DNA from: Nitrospinota bacterium | Lineage (GTDB): Bacteria; Nitrospinota_A; UBA7883; JACRLM01 | NCBI GenBank assembly: GCA_016208975.1 | Contig: JACQXA010000004.1 | Location: 1,923,015 to 1,987,014, forward strand | Direction of reading: 5' to 3' | Length of the DNA stretch: 64,000 bases | In this document: positions 9,784-18,363 of the stretch, in pieces | Layout: the number at the start of each line of letters is the position of its first letter | Numbering within the stretch: position 1 is the stretch's first letter | Notes under the pieces: generated by a model | Databases searched by the model: none | Told to the model about the DNA's origin: nothing | The model's input: only the letters and a program-made list of their open reading frames with translations | Made by a program: the position numbers and the translations under genes

Positions 9784-9801
9784 GCCCCCCGCCCGCCGCC
9801 A

Positions 9802-9828
9802 TAAAGCCTCGCCAAAACCTTCCGATAA
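9802..9828 (+). promoter_or_regulatory. Sigma-28 (FliA)-type flagellar promoter
   Basis: TAAAGCCT (9802-9809), an 11-base spacer, then TCCGATAA (9821-9828). The consensus is TAAAGTTT-N11-GCCGATAA, so the -10 matches 7 of 8, the -35 core TAAA is intact and the spacing is exact. It lies 44 bp upstream of the FlaG-like start codon, which fits a late flagellar gene. Confidence 0.7.
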
Positions 9829-9871
9829 GTAATTATGAAGGGCTGACCGCCCGTAAAGGATGGTGATTGGC

Positions 9872-10228
9872 ATGTTATTGAAATCACTAAAACCAACGGC
9901 GCTCTTCGATTCGATAGCGCATGCATCGCCCGCCAATAGTTATATTGGAGGCAAGTTGGGGGCAAAGCCTGCCGGAAAGGTTCCGGCGGGGCCAAAACCC
10001 CTGGTGGCCGACAGGGTGGACTTGCTTGGCGAAAAAAAGCCTTCCGGCCTGGCGGTTAATTCGCCTGTCGGGACGGTTTACGATTATGACGTGTCCGATT
10101 ACCACCAGCTGGTGGTAAAGGTTGTGAACGCGCAAAACCGCGCCGAGGTGGTGCGACAGTATCCATCTGAAGAGTCGCTGAGTTTGAAGGACGCTTACAG
10201 GAGATTCCTGAAGCTCATAGGGATGTAA
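9872..10228 (+). CDS. FlaG-like flagellar protein
   Basis: 118 residues. The C-terminal third (YHQLVVKVVNAQNRAEVVRQ followed by a P-S-E-E segment) matches the FlaG pattern of beta strands plus a terminal helix; the N-terminal half is low-complexity. FlaG proteins influence filament length in several bacteria. The start at 9872 has AAGGATGGTGA well placed upstream; the ATG at 9860 lies inside that site. A sigma-28-type promoter precedes it. It stands alone between dnaE and ruvB with no flagellin or FliD nearby. Confidence 0.7.
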   Translation: MLLKSLKPTALFDSIAHASPANSYIGGKLGAKPAGKVPAGPKPLVADRVDLLGEKKPSGLAVNSPVGTVYDYDVSDYHQLVVKVVNAQNRAEVVRQYPSEESLSLKDAYRRFLKLIGM

Positions 10229-10324
10229 CGGGGTTTTCCCCGGGAAGGGGCCTGCCCACGGGCAAGCCACCCTCCCGGAGGGCTCCGTTTCATTTTTCTT
10301 GGGGGAGCGTACGGGCCTTTAGCC

Positions 10325-10330
10325 TATAAT
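10325..10330 (+). promoter_or_regulatory. -10 element immediately before ruvB
   Basis: Perfect TATAAT whose last base is 8 bp before the ruvB ATG at 10339. Transcription would start within about two bases of the start codon, and no Shine-Dalgarno is present, so a leaderless or nearly leaderless mRNA is suggested. The -35 region is weak. Confidence 0.45.
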
Positions 10331-10338
10331 AAACCCCC

Positions 10339-11376
10339 ATGCGGCAAGACCATATCAGCGATCCAGCTCCAGAATCCCCCGAGGAAACCAGGTTCGACAT
10401 GACCCTGCGCCCATCAAGCCTGGGCGAATATGTGGGGCAGAAAGCCTTAAAAGAAAGCCTGGAAATATTCATAAAGGCGGCCCTTAACCGGGGCGAGCCG
10501 TTGGACCACTGCATTTTCTACGGCCCGCCGGGATTGGGAAAAACCACTCTGGCGAACATAATTTCCCGCGAGATGGGGGCGCAATTGCGGGTTACCTCAG
10601 GCCCAATTTTGCAAAAGGCGGGCGACCTGGTGGCCATCCTCACCAATCTTCAGGAAGGGGACCTGCTTTTCATAGATGAGATTCACCGGTTGAATCCCGC
10701 CGTGGAGGAGGTGTTGTACCCGGCCATGGAAGATTTCCGGGTGGACATCGTGATAGGCCAGGGCCCAGCGGCGCGATCCATTAATTTGACACTCCCCAGG
10801 TTCACCTTGGTGGGGGCCACTACCCGGGCAGGGTTATTGGCCTCGCCCCTCCGGGACAGGTTCGGTATAAGCCACCGGCTGGATTTTTATAGCCGTGAGG
10901 AGCTGATGACCATCCTCAAAAGGTCGGCGAAATTATTGAACATAGAGTTAGGCGAAGAAGGGTCGGGGGAGATAGCCTCCCGGAGCCGGGGCACGCCCCG
11001 GATAGCCAACCGCTTGCTCCGCAGGGTAAGGGATTACGCCGAGGTGAAAGCCGGAGGCTCCATAACAAAAGATGTCGCCGATGCGGCCCTAACTATGCTG
11101 GAGGTGGACAAGCTGGGGCTGGACAAGATGGACCGGCGGCTTCTTTCCATCATTGTGAACACTTTCGGCGGCGGCCCCGTTGGGATAGAAACCCTTGCGT
11201 CGGCCATCCATGAGTCCGCCGACACCATCGAGGACGTTTACGAGCCTTTCCTTATTCAGGAGGGGCTCATCCAACGGACGCCTCGGGGCAGGGTGGCTTC
11301 CGGCGCCGCCTACCGGCACCTGGGGCTGACGGAAACCGCCGGTAGAGAGGGCAAAAGCCTGCGGCTACCCCTTTAA
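10339..11376 (+). CDS. ruvB: Holliday junction branch migration helicase RuvB
   Basis: 345 residues, standard length. RuvB is the AAA+ motor that drives branch migration with RuvA during recombination. Walker A is GPPGLGKTT (62-70), Walker B is [10 protein letters not shown], a GATTRAG sensor segment follows, and a winged-helix C-terminal domain ends the protein. ruvA and ruvC are not adjacent. The start is supported by the -10 box directly upstream and the family N-terminus. Confidence 0.97.
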   Translation: MRQDHISDPAPESPEETRFDMTLRPSSLGEYVGQKALKESLEIFIKAALNRGEPLDHCIFYGPPGLGKTTLANIISREMGAQLRVTSGPILQKAGDLVAILTNLQEGDLLFIDEIHRLNPAVEEVLYPAMEDFRVDIVIGQGPAARSINLTLPRFTLVGATTRAGLLASPLRDRFGISHRLDFYSREELMTILKRSAKLLNIELGEEGSGEIASRSRGTPRIANRLLRRVRDYAEVKAGGSITKDVADAALTMLEVDKLGLDKMDRRLLSIIVNTFGGGPVGIETLASAIHESADTIEDVYEPFLIQEGLIQRTPRGRVASGAAYRHLGLTETAGREGKSLRLPL

Positions 11377-11413
11377 CCGGTAAAAAAAAGCCAGCTTCCG
11401 TAATCCTTAATTT

Positions 11414-11443
11414 TTCTTTAAAGCCGGGGGGTTGCTGTATAAT
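11414..11443 (+). promoter_or_regulatory. Sigma-70-type promoter for ridA
   Basis: TTCTTT (11414-11419), 18-base spacer, TATAAT (11438-11443). A start about 7 bases downstream leaves a short leader before the ATG at 11470 and rules out the in-frame ATG at 11446. Confidence 0.5.
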
Positions 11444-11469
11444 CATTGCCTAATCTTTGTTATACATCT

Positions 11470-11871
11470 ATGGAAAAAAAATTAGTTTATTCAACTAAAG
11501 CCCCCCGTCCAGTGGGCGCGTATTCGCAGGCGGTAATAATCGGCGACATGATTTATACCGCAGGCCAGCTGGGGCTGGATCCTGTCACGGGCAAGCTTAT
11601 GGGGACTGATATTGAATCCCAGGCCCGGCAAGCCCTGGCCAACTTGGAGGCGGTGATCTCCGAGGCGGGGGCGTCTCTCAACGAGGTGGTGAAAACCACC
11701 ATTTACCTTGTGGACTTGTCTCATTTTCCCGTGGTGAATGAGCTTTACGGATCCATATTCAGGGCGTCACCGCCGGCAAGGACCACTGTGCAGGTGGCGG
11801 CCCTTCCGTTGGGCGCCTTGGTGGAAATCGAGATGATAGCCTATCTGCCCGACGGGTCGGCGTCGTTTTAG
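11470..11871 (+). CDS. ridA: RidA family enamine/imine deaminase
   Basis: 133 residues after trimming an implausible upstream ATG at 11446 that lies 3 bases from the -10 box. RidA hydrolyses reactive enamine/imine intermediates such as 2-aminoacrylate. Signature segments visible are GAYSQAV near the start, AGQLGLDP, the NLEAVISEAG helix and the C-terminal VEIEMIA. It leads a same-strand run ridA-yicC-gmk with 7 bp to yicC. Confidence 0.92.
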   Translation: MEKKLVYSTKAPRPVGAYSQAVIIGDMIYTAGQLGLDPVTGKLMGTDIESQARQALANLEAVISEAGASLNEVVKTTIYLVDLSHFPVVNELYGSIFRASPPARTTVQVAALPLGALVEIEMIAYLPDGSASF

Positions 11872-11878
11872 GAGGCCA

Positions 11879-12757
11879 ATGGCGCGATCCATGACCGGTT
11901 ATGGCCGGGTTGAAACTGAGATAGACGGCAGAAGGGTGGTGGTGGAGGCCCGTTCGGTGAACCACCGGTTCCTGGAAGTTAACGTTAAGAGTCCGGCACG
12001 GGTGTTCCCCTTGGAGGAGTCCGTCCGCCAGTGGGTGAAGGCGAGGTTCGCCCGGGGGTATTTCGACGTGATCATTTCCGTCCCGCCAAATGGCCAGTCC
12101 GCTGGCGCGGTCAAGGTTAACGATGAACTGCTTACAGGCTACCTTCGCGCCGCCGAGGAGCTTTCGAAACGGTACGGAGTGGCTTATCCACCGGCATTCG
12201 GCGACCTTGTGCAGGTGAAAGACCTGTTTGCGCCCGCGGCGGAGGATTTTTCACTGGAGAAAAAATGGGGCGAGTTGGAGGCTCCAATCCTTGACGCGCT
12301 CGGCCAGCTGGACAAAGCCCGCCAGACCGAGGGCGAAAACACAGTCAACGATGTGAGGGCCCGATTTTCCCGGATCAGGGAGCTTTTGGCCAAAGTCAGC
12401 GTCGAGAGTGTCAACTCGGCGGCGGAACGGTACGAAAAACTGCGAGGCAGGCTGGCCAAGCTTTTGAAGGACGCGGAGATGGAGGAGTCCCGGCTGGCCC
12501 AGGAAGCGGCTTTGCTGGCGGACAGGAACGACATATCCGAAGAGCTGGAAAGGCTGACCAGTCATTTAAAACAGGTGGAAGAGCTTTTCGGGCTTGCCGA
12601 GCCGCTGGGCCGGAAGCTGGAGTTTTACCTGCAGGAGATGAACCGGGAGATAAACACCATCGGCTCCAAATCGGTATCCACCGAGATAACTTTTATCGTG
12701 GTGGAGGTCAAGGGCGAGATGGAGAAGATCCGCGAACAGGCGCAGAACCTGGAATGA
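11879..12757 (+). CDS. yicC: YicC family endoribonuclease-like protein
   Basis: 292 residues, the usual YicC length. It opens with the family signature ARSMTGYGR and a VEARSVNHRFLEV segment, and ends with EINTIGSK and EMEKIREQ motifs. E. coli YicC and relatives are RNA-cleaving or RNA-decay factors. The neighbouring gmk overlaps by 4 bp, a widely conserved gene pair that supports the call. Confidence 0.94.
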   Translation: MARSMTGYGRVETEIDGRRVVVEARSVNHRFLEVNVKSPARVFPLEESVRQWVKARFARGYFDVIISVPPNGQSAGAVKVNDELLTGYLRAAEELSKRYGVAYPPAFGDLVQVKDLFAPAAEDFSLEKKWGELEAPILDALGQLDKARQTEGENTVNDVRARFSRIRELLAKVSVESVNSAAERYEKLRGRLAKLLKDAEMEESRLAQEAALLADRNDISEELERLTSHLKQVEELFGLAEPLGRKLEFYLQEMNREINTIGSKSVSTEITFIVVEVKGEMEKIREQAQNLE

Positions 12758-13377
12758 CCGGGCATGCCGACCAGAAACAGGGGGTGCTGATAGTCCTCAG
12801 CGCCCCATCCGGCGCCGGGAAGACCACGGTGGCCAACAAGCTGTTGAAGGCCGTGCCAGGGCTGGAGCGTTCCATATCCCACACCACCCGGCCCATCCGG
12901 CCCGGCGAGAAAAACGGGGTGGACTACCATTTCGTCACTAAAAAAGAGTTTGAGGGGATGGTGGCGCGGGACGAATTTATAGAATGGGCCGAGGTTCATG
13001 GCAACCTTTACGGCACCGCCTTCGCTAACATAGACGACGTGGTGCTGAAGGAGAAAAAAGACCTTTTACTGGTGATAGACGTGCAGGGCGCCAGGACATT
13101 GTCGCGCCGGGGGGTGGAGTTTTGCTCCATTTTCCTGATGCCGCCTTCACTGGAGGAATTGAAGCGGCGGCTTGCGGGCCGCGGGTCGGATCCGGCGGAA
13201 GTGATGGAGCTTCGGCTCCGCAACGCCATGGACGAGGTGGCCGAGATGGGCTCGTTCGATTACACGGTTATAAATGGCGATCTGGACCAGGCCGTGGCCG
13301 AAGTGGCGGCCATTATCACCGCCGAACGTTTGAAAACAAAGAACCGGGGGCTGGTTTTCCCGGATTTTAACCGTTGA
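12754..13377 (+). CDS. gmk: Guanylate kinase
   Basis: 207 residues. It phosphorylates GMP to GDP. P-loop SAPSGAGKTT at 16-25, SHTTRPIRPGE substrate segment and VDYHFV follow the family order. Its ATG overlaps the yicC stop (ATGA). rpoZ, which often follows gmk, is absent. guaA at 1.8 kb is the preceding pathway step but is in a different transcription unit. Confidence 0.97.
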   Translation: MTGHADQKQGVLIVLSAPSGAGKTTVANKLLKAVPGLERSISHTTRPIRPGEKNGVDYHFVTKKEFEGMVARDEFIEWAEVHGNLYGTAFANIDDVVLKEKKDLLLVIDVQGARTLSRRGVEFCSIFLMPPSLEELKRRLAGRGSDPAEVMELRLRNAMDEVAEMGSFDYTVINGDLDQAVAEVAAIITAERLKTKNRGLVFPDFNR

Positions 13378-13396
13378 TGAAAGGGGTCTTGGAATA

Positions 13397-14071
13397 ATGG
13401 GGTCTAAGCTGGTTCGTTACTTGATGGCGTTCGTGGTTCTAACGGCGGTCTCCCTGGCCGTGAGGGAAGGGGTGCGCCGGTTCGTGCCGATGCCATCAGG
13501 CAAGGGCGTGACCGTACCGGTGATGGACGAGGCCACCTCCCCGTTTTACATCGCGGAAGCCGCGCTTGGCCACCAGATGGACAAGTCCTATGTATTTACA
13601 GACCAGGACGGGGCCGCGTTCGATATAGCCTCCTGGTATGACAAGCCGATGATAGTCTCCTTCATTTTCTCCAGTTGCGGAGAGGTCTGCCCGACAATTA
13701 CCGCCAGCATTGCCAAAATAGCCAAGAACAACGCGGAAAGGCTGGGGAAGGATTTCAGGATAGTTACGATAGGATTCGACGAAAAACGGGACACTCCCGC
13801 CAATCTCCACAAGTTCTCGGGCAACTTCAATCCCGACTACAACAACTGGAAATTCCTGTCTGGCAAGCCGGAGACGGTGAAAGCCATGGCGGACAAGCTT
13901 GGGATAACATTCAAGCCCGACGGAAAAGGCTCGTTCCTGCACACCGTAGGGGTCACGGTAGTGGCCCCCGGCGGCATCGTGTACGCCCAGGTGTTCGGGC
14001 CATCTTACTCCAACGAGCAGGTCTTGGATCCCATAGACGAGACACTGGGAAGAAAGAAAAAGGAGAGCTAG
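13397..14071 (+). CDS. SCO1/SenC family copper chaperone
   Basis: 224 residues with one N-terminal transmembrane anchor (about 5-22) and a periplasmic thioredoxin fold. The copper ligands are present: C94 and C98 in CGEVC and H182 in FLHTVG. SCO proteins deliver copper or maintain thiols for the CuA site of cytochrome oxidases. No oxidase subunit is nearby; the gene is followed at about 90 bp by a small four-helix membrane protein. A thiol-redox role in other systems is possible. Confidence 0.9.
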   Translation: MGSKLVRYLMAFVVLTAVSLAVREGVRRFVPMPSGKGVTVPVMDEATSPFYIAEAALGHQMDKSYVFTDQDGAAFDIASWYDKPMIVSFIFSSCGEVCPTITASIAKIAKNNAERLGKDFRIVTIGFDEKRDTPANLHKFSGNFNPDYNNWKFLSGKPETVKAMADKLGITFKPDGKGSFLHTVGVTVVAPGGIVYAQVFGPSYSNEQVLDPIDETLGRKKKES

Positions 14072-14163
14072 GTTTATACCCGGCCCCCGGCAAGGCTACA
14101 AACGCGGCGGATAGGATAGAGAGACAGGCCCGCCGTTTAATAATATTCATAGGAGTTTTTATT

Positions 14164-14553
14164 ATGCTGTTATATGTAGTGGAAGCGGATATTCCCATCC
14201 TCGTCTGGTTGTTGGGCTGGGCGCTGGTCCTTGCCATGAAAGGCGATCACGAGAAACACAAGAAAGTGGCCATCTGGCACGGGGTGGCCACGTGGGCCTC
14301 GGCGGCCATAGTGTTCGTCCTTGTCCGGATGGGTTTCCGTATGGGGCAGAGCGCGCCGGAATGGATTCTGGACCTTCACCTCAATATCATTTACACCATT
14401 CCGCCTCTGTTGATCTTGCTGGCCATCACCGCCATGAACAGGAAGTCGCTGGCCCATAAAGGCACGGCGGCGGCCTATCTTATGCTATGGGCCGCGGCGC
14501 TTGTCACCGGCGGCATGATATTCGCCATGGACCGGGGCTGGATTCAGGGATAG
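14164..14553 (+). CDS. Small four-helix membrane protein, DUF420-like
   Basis: 129 residues from the ATG at 14164, chosen because TAGGAG lies 9 bases upstream; the longer open frame upstream is out of phase with real coding sequence. Four hydrophobic helices with His residues in HEKHKKVAIWHG and DLHLN recall DUF420/cytochrome-associated small membrane proteins, but the match is by pattern only. Its place after the SCO gene suggests a link to haem-copper oxidase assembly or electron transport. Confidence 0.55.
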   Translation: MLLYVVEADIPILVWLLGWALVLAMKGDHEKHKKVAIWHGVATWASAAIVFVLVRMGFRMGQSAPEWILDLHLNIIYTIPPLLILLAITAMNRKSLAHKGTAAAYLMLWAAALVTGGMIFAMDRGWIQG

Positions 14554-14589
14554 CAGGCGCGTTTTTTAATACGGCCTTGATTTTATAGT

Positions 14590-14618
14590 GTTTGCCAGCC
14601 GCACGGGGGCTGGCAAAC
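14590..14618 (+). terminator. Strong 11-bp hairpin between transcription units
   Basis: Perfect stem GTTTGCCAGCC (14590-14600) / GGCTGGCAAAC (14608-14618) with a 7-base loop, 37 bp after the small membrane protein gene. There is no T run after it on either strand, so it may be a processing or pausing hairpin rather than a classical terminator. Confidence 0.45.
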
Positions 14619-14717
14619 CTCCTTCAAATTGGGGGCCCTGCCTTGAAGGTGTTGCCCCTTTTTCGAGTGGATGGCCCTCCTGGAAGAGATTTCCCGCAGT
14701 TCCGGCGGTATGTGATA

Positions 14718-14723
14718 TATAAT
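14718..14723 (+). promoter_or_regulatory. -10 element upstream of the Gfo/Idh gene
   Basis: TATAAT 28 bp before the ATG at 14751; no convincing -35 at 16-18 bp spacing. It suits the start of the three-gene envelope operon. Confidence 0.35.
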
Positions 14724-14750
14724 AATACGCTTTTAATCCGCAGGTTAGTG

Positions 14751-15737
14751 ATGAGCGCAAGCAATATAAACGCCGGTGTCATAGGCTCCGGCAGGATGGG
14801 CCAGTACCATGTGGGCGTTTACTCCGAGCTCACAGGCGTTACCCTCGCCGGGGTGGTGGACATCAACGAGAACCGGGGCGCCGAAGTTGCCAAGAAATAC
14901 CGCGCGCCTTATTTCAAGGATTTCAGGGACCTCTTTGGCCGGGTGGACGTGGTCTCCATAGCCGTTCCCACATCCCGCCATTACGAGATAGCCAAGGAAT
15001 GTCTTGAAGCCGGCATCCACTGCCTGGTGGAAAAACCCATTTGCGACGACGTTTCCAAAGCCGAGGAGCTTTTCAACATCGCCGAACGCAAGGGGGTAAC
15101 CCTTCACGTGGGGCATGTGGAGCGTTTCAACGGCGCTGTCCAGGAACTCAAAAAAGTGGCCACAAACCCCATCCTCATAGAAAGCAGGAGAATGGGGCCT
15201 TTCGACCCTCGGGTGAAAGACGATGGCGTGGTGCTGGACCTTATGATCCACGACATAGACATCATATTGAACCTGGTGGATTCGCCTGTTGTTGAGATAA
15301 ACGCCATGAGCGTTTCGGTGTTTACCGACAAGGAAGACGTGGTGAACGCCCAGATACGGTTCGAGAACGGTTGTGTGGCCAATATCCTTGCTTCCAGGGC
15401 CACACAGGAGAAGATCCGCACCATGGCCATAACCCAGGAAAAAGAATACATAGTGCTGGACTACACCACGCAGGACATCCTTGTCCACCGGCGCGTGTCC
15501 ACCCAGCACCAGATTTCAAGACAGGAACTGCGATACGCGCAGGAGTCGTTGATAGAGCGCATTTTTGTCCACCGGGACAACCCGCTCAAGCTGGAGCTCA
15601 AACATCTTATCGATTGCGCCGCCAACGGGGCGGATCGCCGCATATCAGTGGAGAACGAGCTTAAGTCGCTGAGGGTTGCCTTCATGGTGCTCGATAAAAT
15701 AAGGCCCGTAGGACGGGCCATCCACGCCGGGGTGTAA
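14751..15737 (+). CDS. Gfo/Idh/MocA family NAD(P)-dependent oxidoreductase
   Basis: 328 residues from the ATG at 14751, where the Rossmann motif GVIGSGRMGQYH begins after about 8 residues; a longer upstream frame is only an open extension. The catalytic Lys is in LVEKPICDD (EKP motif). In some bacteria a Gfo/Idh enzyme beside lpx genes (GnnA) oxidises UDP-GlcNAc toward a 3-amino lipid A sugar. Here the stop overlaps lpxI (TAATG), so a lipid A or envelope-sugar role is inferred. No GnnB-type aminotransferase is visible. Confidence 0.88.
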   Translation: MSASNINAGVIGSGRMGQYHVGVYSELTGVTLAGVVDINENRGAEVAKKYRAPYFKDFRDLFGRVDVVSIAVPTSRHYEIAKECLEAGIHCLVEKPICDDVSKAEELFNIAERKGVTLHVGHVERFNGAVQELKKVATNPILIESRRMGPFDPRVKDDGVVLDLMIHDIDIILNLVDSPVVEINAMSVSVFTDKEDVVNAQIRFENGCVANILASRATQEKIRTMAITQEKEYIVLDYTTQDILVHRRVSTQHQISRQELRYAQESLIERIFVHRDNPLKLELKHLIDCAANGADRRISVENELKSLRVAFMVLDKIRPVGRAIHAGV

Positions 15738-16546
15738 TGGCCCCGGATAAACCTCTCGGCCTCATCGCCGGGAAGGGATCGTTACCCCGAATCTTCATCC
15801 GTGAGGCCCAATCGCGCGGGCGCGGCGTGGCCGTGGTGGTTTTCGGGGAGGAAGAAGCCTCTGGTCTGGCGGAAATCGCCCCCAACCTGGCCCATCTTGG
15901 GCTGGGGCAGGCAGGGAAAGTGATAAACACTTTCAAAAAAGCGGGGGTCGAAGAAATAACCCTTCTGGGTAAAATAGATAAACGCGTTCTTTACAAAAAC
16001 CCGAAGTTTGACCTGCGGGCCCTTTCCATCCTAAAAAACCTGGACTTGAAGAACGACGACGCTGTGATGAACGCCGTGGTCGGTGAGCTTAACAAAGAGG
16101 GTTTTACCGTGGTGAGCCAGGCCATGTTCCTGAAAGACCACATGCCCCCCGCCGGTTTGCTGGCGCCCCGGGAGCCGGACGGGCGGGAGAGGAATGACAT
16201 GGAGTTCGGCATGCGCATGGCCAAGGGAGTCGCCGGGCTGGACATCGGCCAGACGGTGGTGGTGAAGGACGGCGCCGTGGTGGCGGTAGAGGCCATTGAA
16301 GGGACCGACGAGGCCATTGAACGGGGTTGCCGGATATGCGGGCCGGGAGGGGTTGTGTGCAAGGTTAGCAAACCAGCCCAGGATGACAGGTTCGACATTC
16401 CCACGGTGGGGCCTAAGACCGTGGAGGTAATGGAACTGTTCGGCGCATCGGCGCTTTGCATTGAAGCGGGGAAAACATTGGTGGTGGACGCGCCGGGCAT
16501 GGCCGAAATATGCCGCCGGGCGAACATCACGTTCCTGGCGGTATGA
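15737..16546 (+). CDS. lpxI: UDP-2,3-diacylglucosamine diphosphatase LpxI
   Basis: 269 residues. LpxI (formerly DUF1009) hydrolyses UDP-2,3-diacylglucosamine to lipid X in lipid A synthesis where LpxH is absent. It opens with LGLIAGKGSLP and contains a characteristic GTDEAIERG segment and a C-terminal GKTLVVD segment. It overlaps the preceding oxidoreductase by one base and the following glycosyltransferase start by 4 bp. lpxA, lpxB and lpxD lie outside the window. Confidence 0.94.
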   Translation: MAPDKPLGLIAGKGSLPRIFIREAQSRGRGVAVVVFGEEEASGLAEIAPNLAHLGLGQAGKVINTFKKAGVEEITLLGKIDKRVLYKNPKFDLRALSILKNLDLKNDDAVMNAVVGELNKEGFTVVSQAMFLKDHMPPAGLLAPREPDGRERNDMEFGMRMAKGVAGLDIGQTVVVKDGAVVAVEAIEGTDEAIERGCRICGPGGVVCKVSKPAQDDRFDIPTVGPKTVEVMELFGASALCIEAGKTLVVDAPGMAEICRRANITFLAV

Positions 16547-18075
16547 CCGGGGCGGGCGGCGAACGGAAACTCGCCTGGTATTGCGCGCTCCTAGTGGCCG
16601 GGTTCGCCCTGTTCCGGCTTGTCATGATGGGGCTTACTGGCCTGGGGGACTCGGAGAGCTATTACTGGGCCTGGGCCCACCACCCGGCGTTGAGTTATTA
16701 CGACCATCCCCCCATGGTGGCTTGGCTTATACATCTGTCCACATCAATAGGCGGGGATAGCGTTTTCTTCACCCGGCTGCCATCGGTGTTCCTGTTCATA
16801 TTCATCGGATGGGTTTTCTACCGGCTCTCGATGAGGCTGTTCAACGACGGGCGGGTGGCTTTCATCTCCATCCTCACGTTCAACCTTATACCCATGTTCG
16901 GTATCGGGGCGTTGCAGATGGTGCCGGACATACCATCGGCGGCCTGTTACCTTTTGTTTATCCTTATCATCCATGACCTTCTGGCGAAAAACGGCCCGGG
17001 CTGGATGTGGCTGGCCCTGGGCGTGGTGATGGGGGTTGGGCTGTTGGGGAAATATTTCGCTATCCTGCTGTTGCCGTCGGCGATGCTTCTTGTGGCGATG
17101 GTTCCAGGATACCGTCATTGGTACAAGCGGCCCGAGCCTTACCTTATGGGGGTGGTGGCCCTGCTGGTGTTTTCGCCGGTGATAATCTGGAACTATACAA
17201 ACGAATGGCCCAGCTTCAAGTTCCACCTGGTGGAGCGCCATCATGGGCCTTCATTCTCATGGGATAACGTGGGGCGTCTCATCGGGGGGCAGATGCTTTA
17301 TGTAACCCCGCTATACCTCATCGCCCTGCTTTGGAGCGCATACGCCGGGTTTAAAAAAGCCCTGGCCGGTGATAACCGTTACGCCCTGCTTTCGGCGTTC
17401 TCCGTTCCCACGCTGGTCTTTTTCTACGTGGTGACCGCGTGGACCAACGAGGCGGAGCCTCACTGGCCCGCTTTCGGCTATCTGCCCGCCGCAATTATGA
17501 TGGCCTCGCTGGGGGTGGAGGCCTGGGACAGGCGCGATGGCAAAACCGGAAAGCGCCTGGCGGCCTATTTCGGCGTGGCTACGGCCATGGCCGGTATGGT
17601 GTTCGCGCTGTTTTACATCCACGTGTTCCACCCAATCCTTCCCATTAAACCCAAGTATGACATTGTTAACGAACTGATAGGGTGGGACAAGGCCGGACCC
17701 GAGATAGAAAAAGCGTTCGAAAAACTCTCGGTTGGCGGCCAAAAGCCCTTCGCCCTGGCGCATCATTGGGTGCTTTGCTCACAGTTGATGTTCGCCACCC
17801 ATGACAAAATCCCGGTGGCCTGCATAAACGAGAAAACCGACCAGTTCGACTTTTGGGACAGGGAAAGTGAACTGCGGGGCCGCCCGGCCGTGATAGTGAC
17901 CGATTTGAGGTTCGAAGAGACCCCGGACAAGCTTTACCTGTTCGATTCCGTGGAGAAACTGGCCGAGATACCGGTTATGCGCGGCGGGGAAGAGACCCGG
18001 CGGTTTACGATTTGGGCCGGTAAGAATTTCAAAGGCTCCAGCGCCAGCGTCCCGCCGGTGATAAAGATCGAATAG
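16543..18075 (+). CDS. ArnT-like GT39-family glycosyltransferase
   Basis: 510 residues from the ATG at 16543, which overlaps the lpxI stop (ATGA). It has about ten or more membrane helices and an acidic motif GDSESYYW in the first periplasmic loop, then HPPMVAWL, as in ArnT/PMT-type enzymes that use polyprenyl-phosphate sugars. ArnT adds aminoarabinose to lipid A. Coupling to lpxI supports a lipid A or envelope-glycan acceptor, but the donor sugar is not known. Confidence 0.85.
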   Translation: MTGAGGERKLAWYCALLVAGFALFRLVMMGLTGLGDSESYYWAWAHHPALSYYDHPPMVAWLIHLSTSIGGDSVFFTRLPSVFLFIFIGWVFYRLSMRLFNDGRVAFISILTFNLIPMFGIGALQMVPDIPSAACYLLFILIIHDLLAKNGPGWMWLALGVVMGVGLLGKYFAILLLPSAMLLVAMVPGYRHWYKRPEPYLMGVVALLVFSPVIIWNYTNEWPSFKFHLVERHHGPSFSWDNVGRLIGGQMLYVTPLYLIALLWSAYAGFKKALAGDNRYALLSAFSVPTLVFFYVVTAWTNEAEPHWPAFGYLPAAIMMASLGVEAWDRRDGKTGKRLAAYFGVATAMAGMVFALFYIHVFHPILPIKPKYDIVNELIGWDKAGPEIEKAFEKLSVGGQKPFALAHHWVLCSQLMFATHDKIPVACINEKTDQFDFWDRESELRGRPAVIVTDLRFEETPDKLYLFDSVEKLAEIPVMRGGEETRRFTIWAGKNFKGSSASVPPVIKIE

Positions 18076-18078
18076 GGC

Positions 18079-18363
18079 TTATTTGCGCCCTTTGCCGTTC
18101 CGGGCGGGTTTTATTTTGAGATCGTCTATCTTTCTTCGCAGAGTGTTCCGGTTCAATCCAAGCACCCGCGCCGCTTCCGTTTGGTTTCCGCCGGTTTCCT
18201 CCAGCGTGATTTCCAGAAGGGAGCGCTCCACAATGTTGACTATCATGGAGTGCAGGTTGCAACCGTTCTCCATGTGGTTCAGCTTTTTTATGAATTTCTT
18301 CAGGTCTGTCCTGAGGGCCGTTTCGAAGCAGACCGGCGTCAGAGAGCCGTTATCGCAAGTCAT
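18079..18363 (-). CDS. Fis-family DNA-binding protein
   Basis: 94 residues, close to Fis (98). The C-terminal half is the Fis helix-turn-helix: ETGGNQTEAARVLGLNRNTL. The ATG at 18363 has GGAAGAG 7 bases upstream; longer in-frame starts lack a ribosome site. It could be a true nucleoid factor or a detached NtrC-type C-terminus. It is convergent with the GT39 gene, with 3 bp between the stops. Confidence 0.85.
   Translation of the reverse strand: MTCDNGSLTPVCFETALRTDLKKFIKKLNHMENGCNLHSMIVNIVERSLLEITLEETGGNQTEAARVLGLNRNTLRRKIDDLKIKPARNGKGRK

Noticed and set aside
10270-10297. Terminator after the FlaG-like gene
   Set aside because: The CCCTCC/GGAGGG stem leaves too small a loop and the T-rich tail is interrupted; not convincing.
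13675-14163. Upstream part of the long frame leading into the small membrane protein
   Set aside because: Lies in the SCO gene in another frame; coding character begins only at the ATG at 14164 with its ribosome site.
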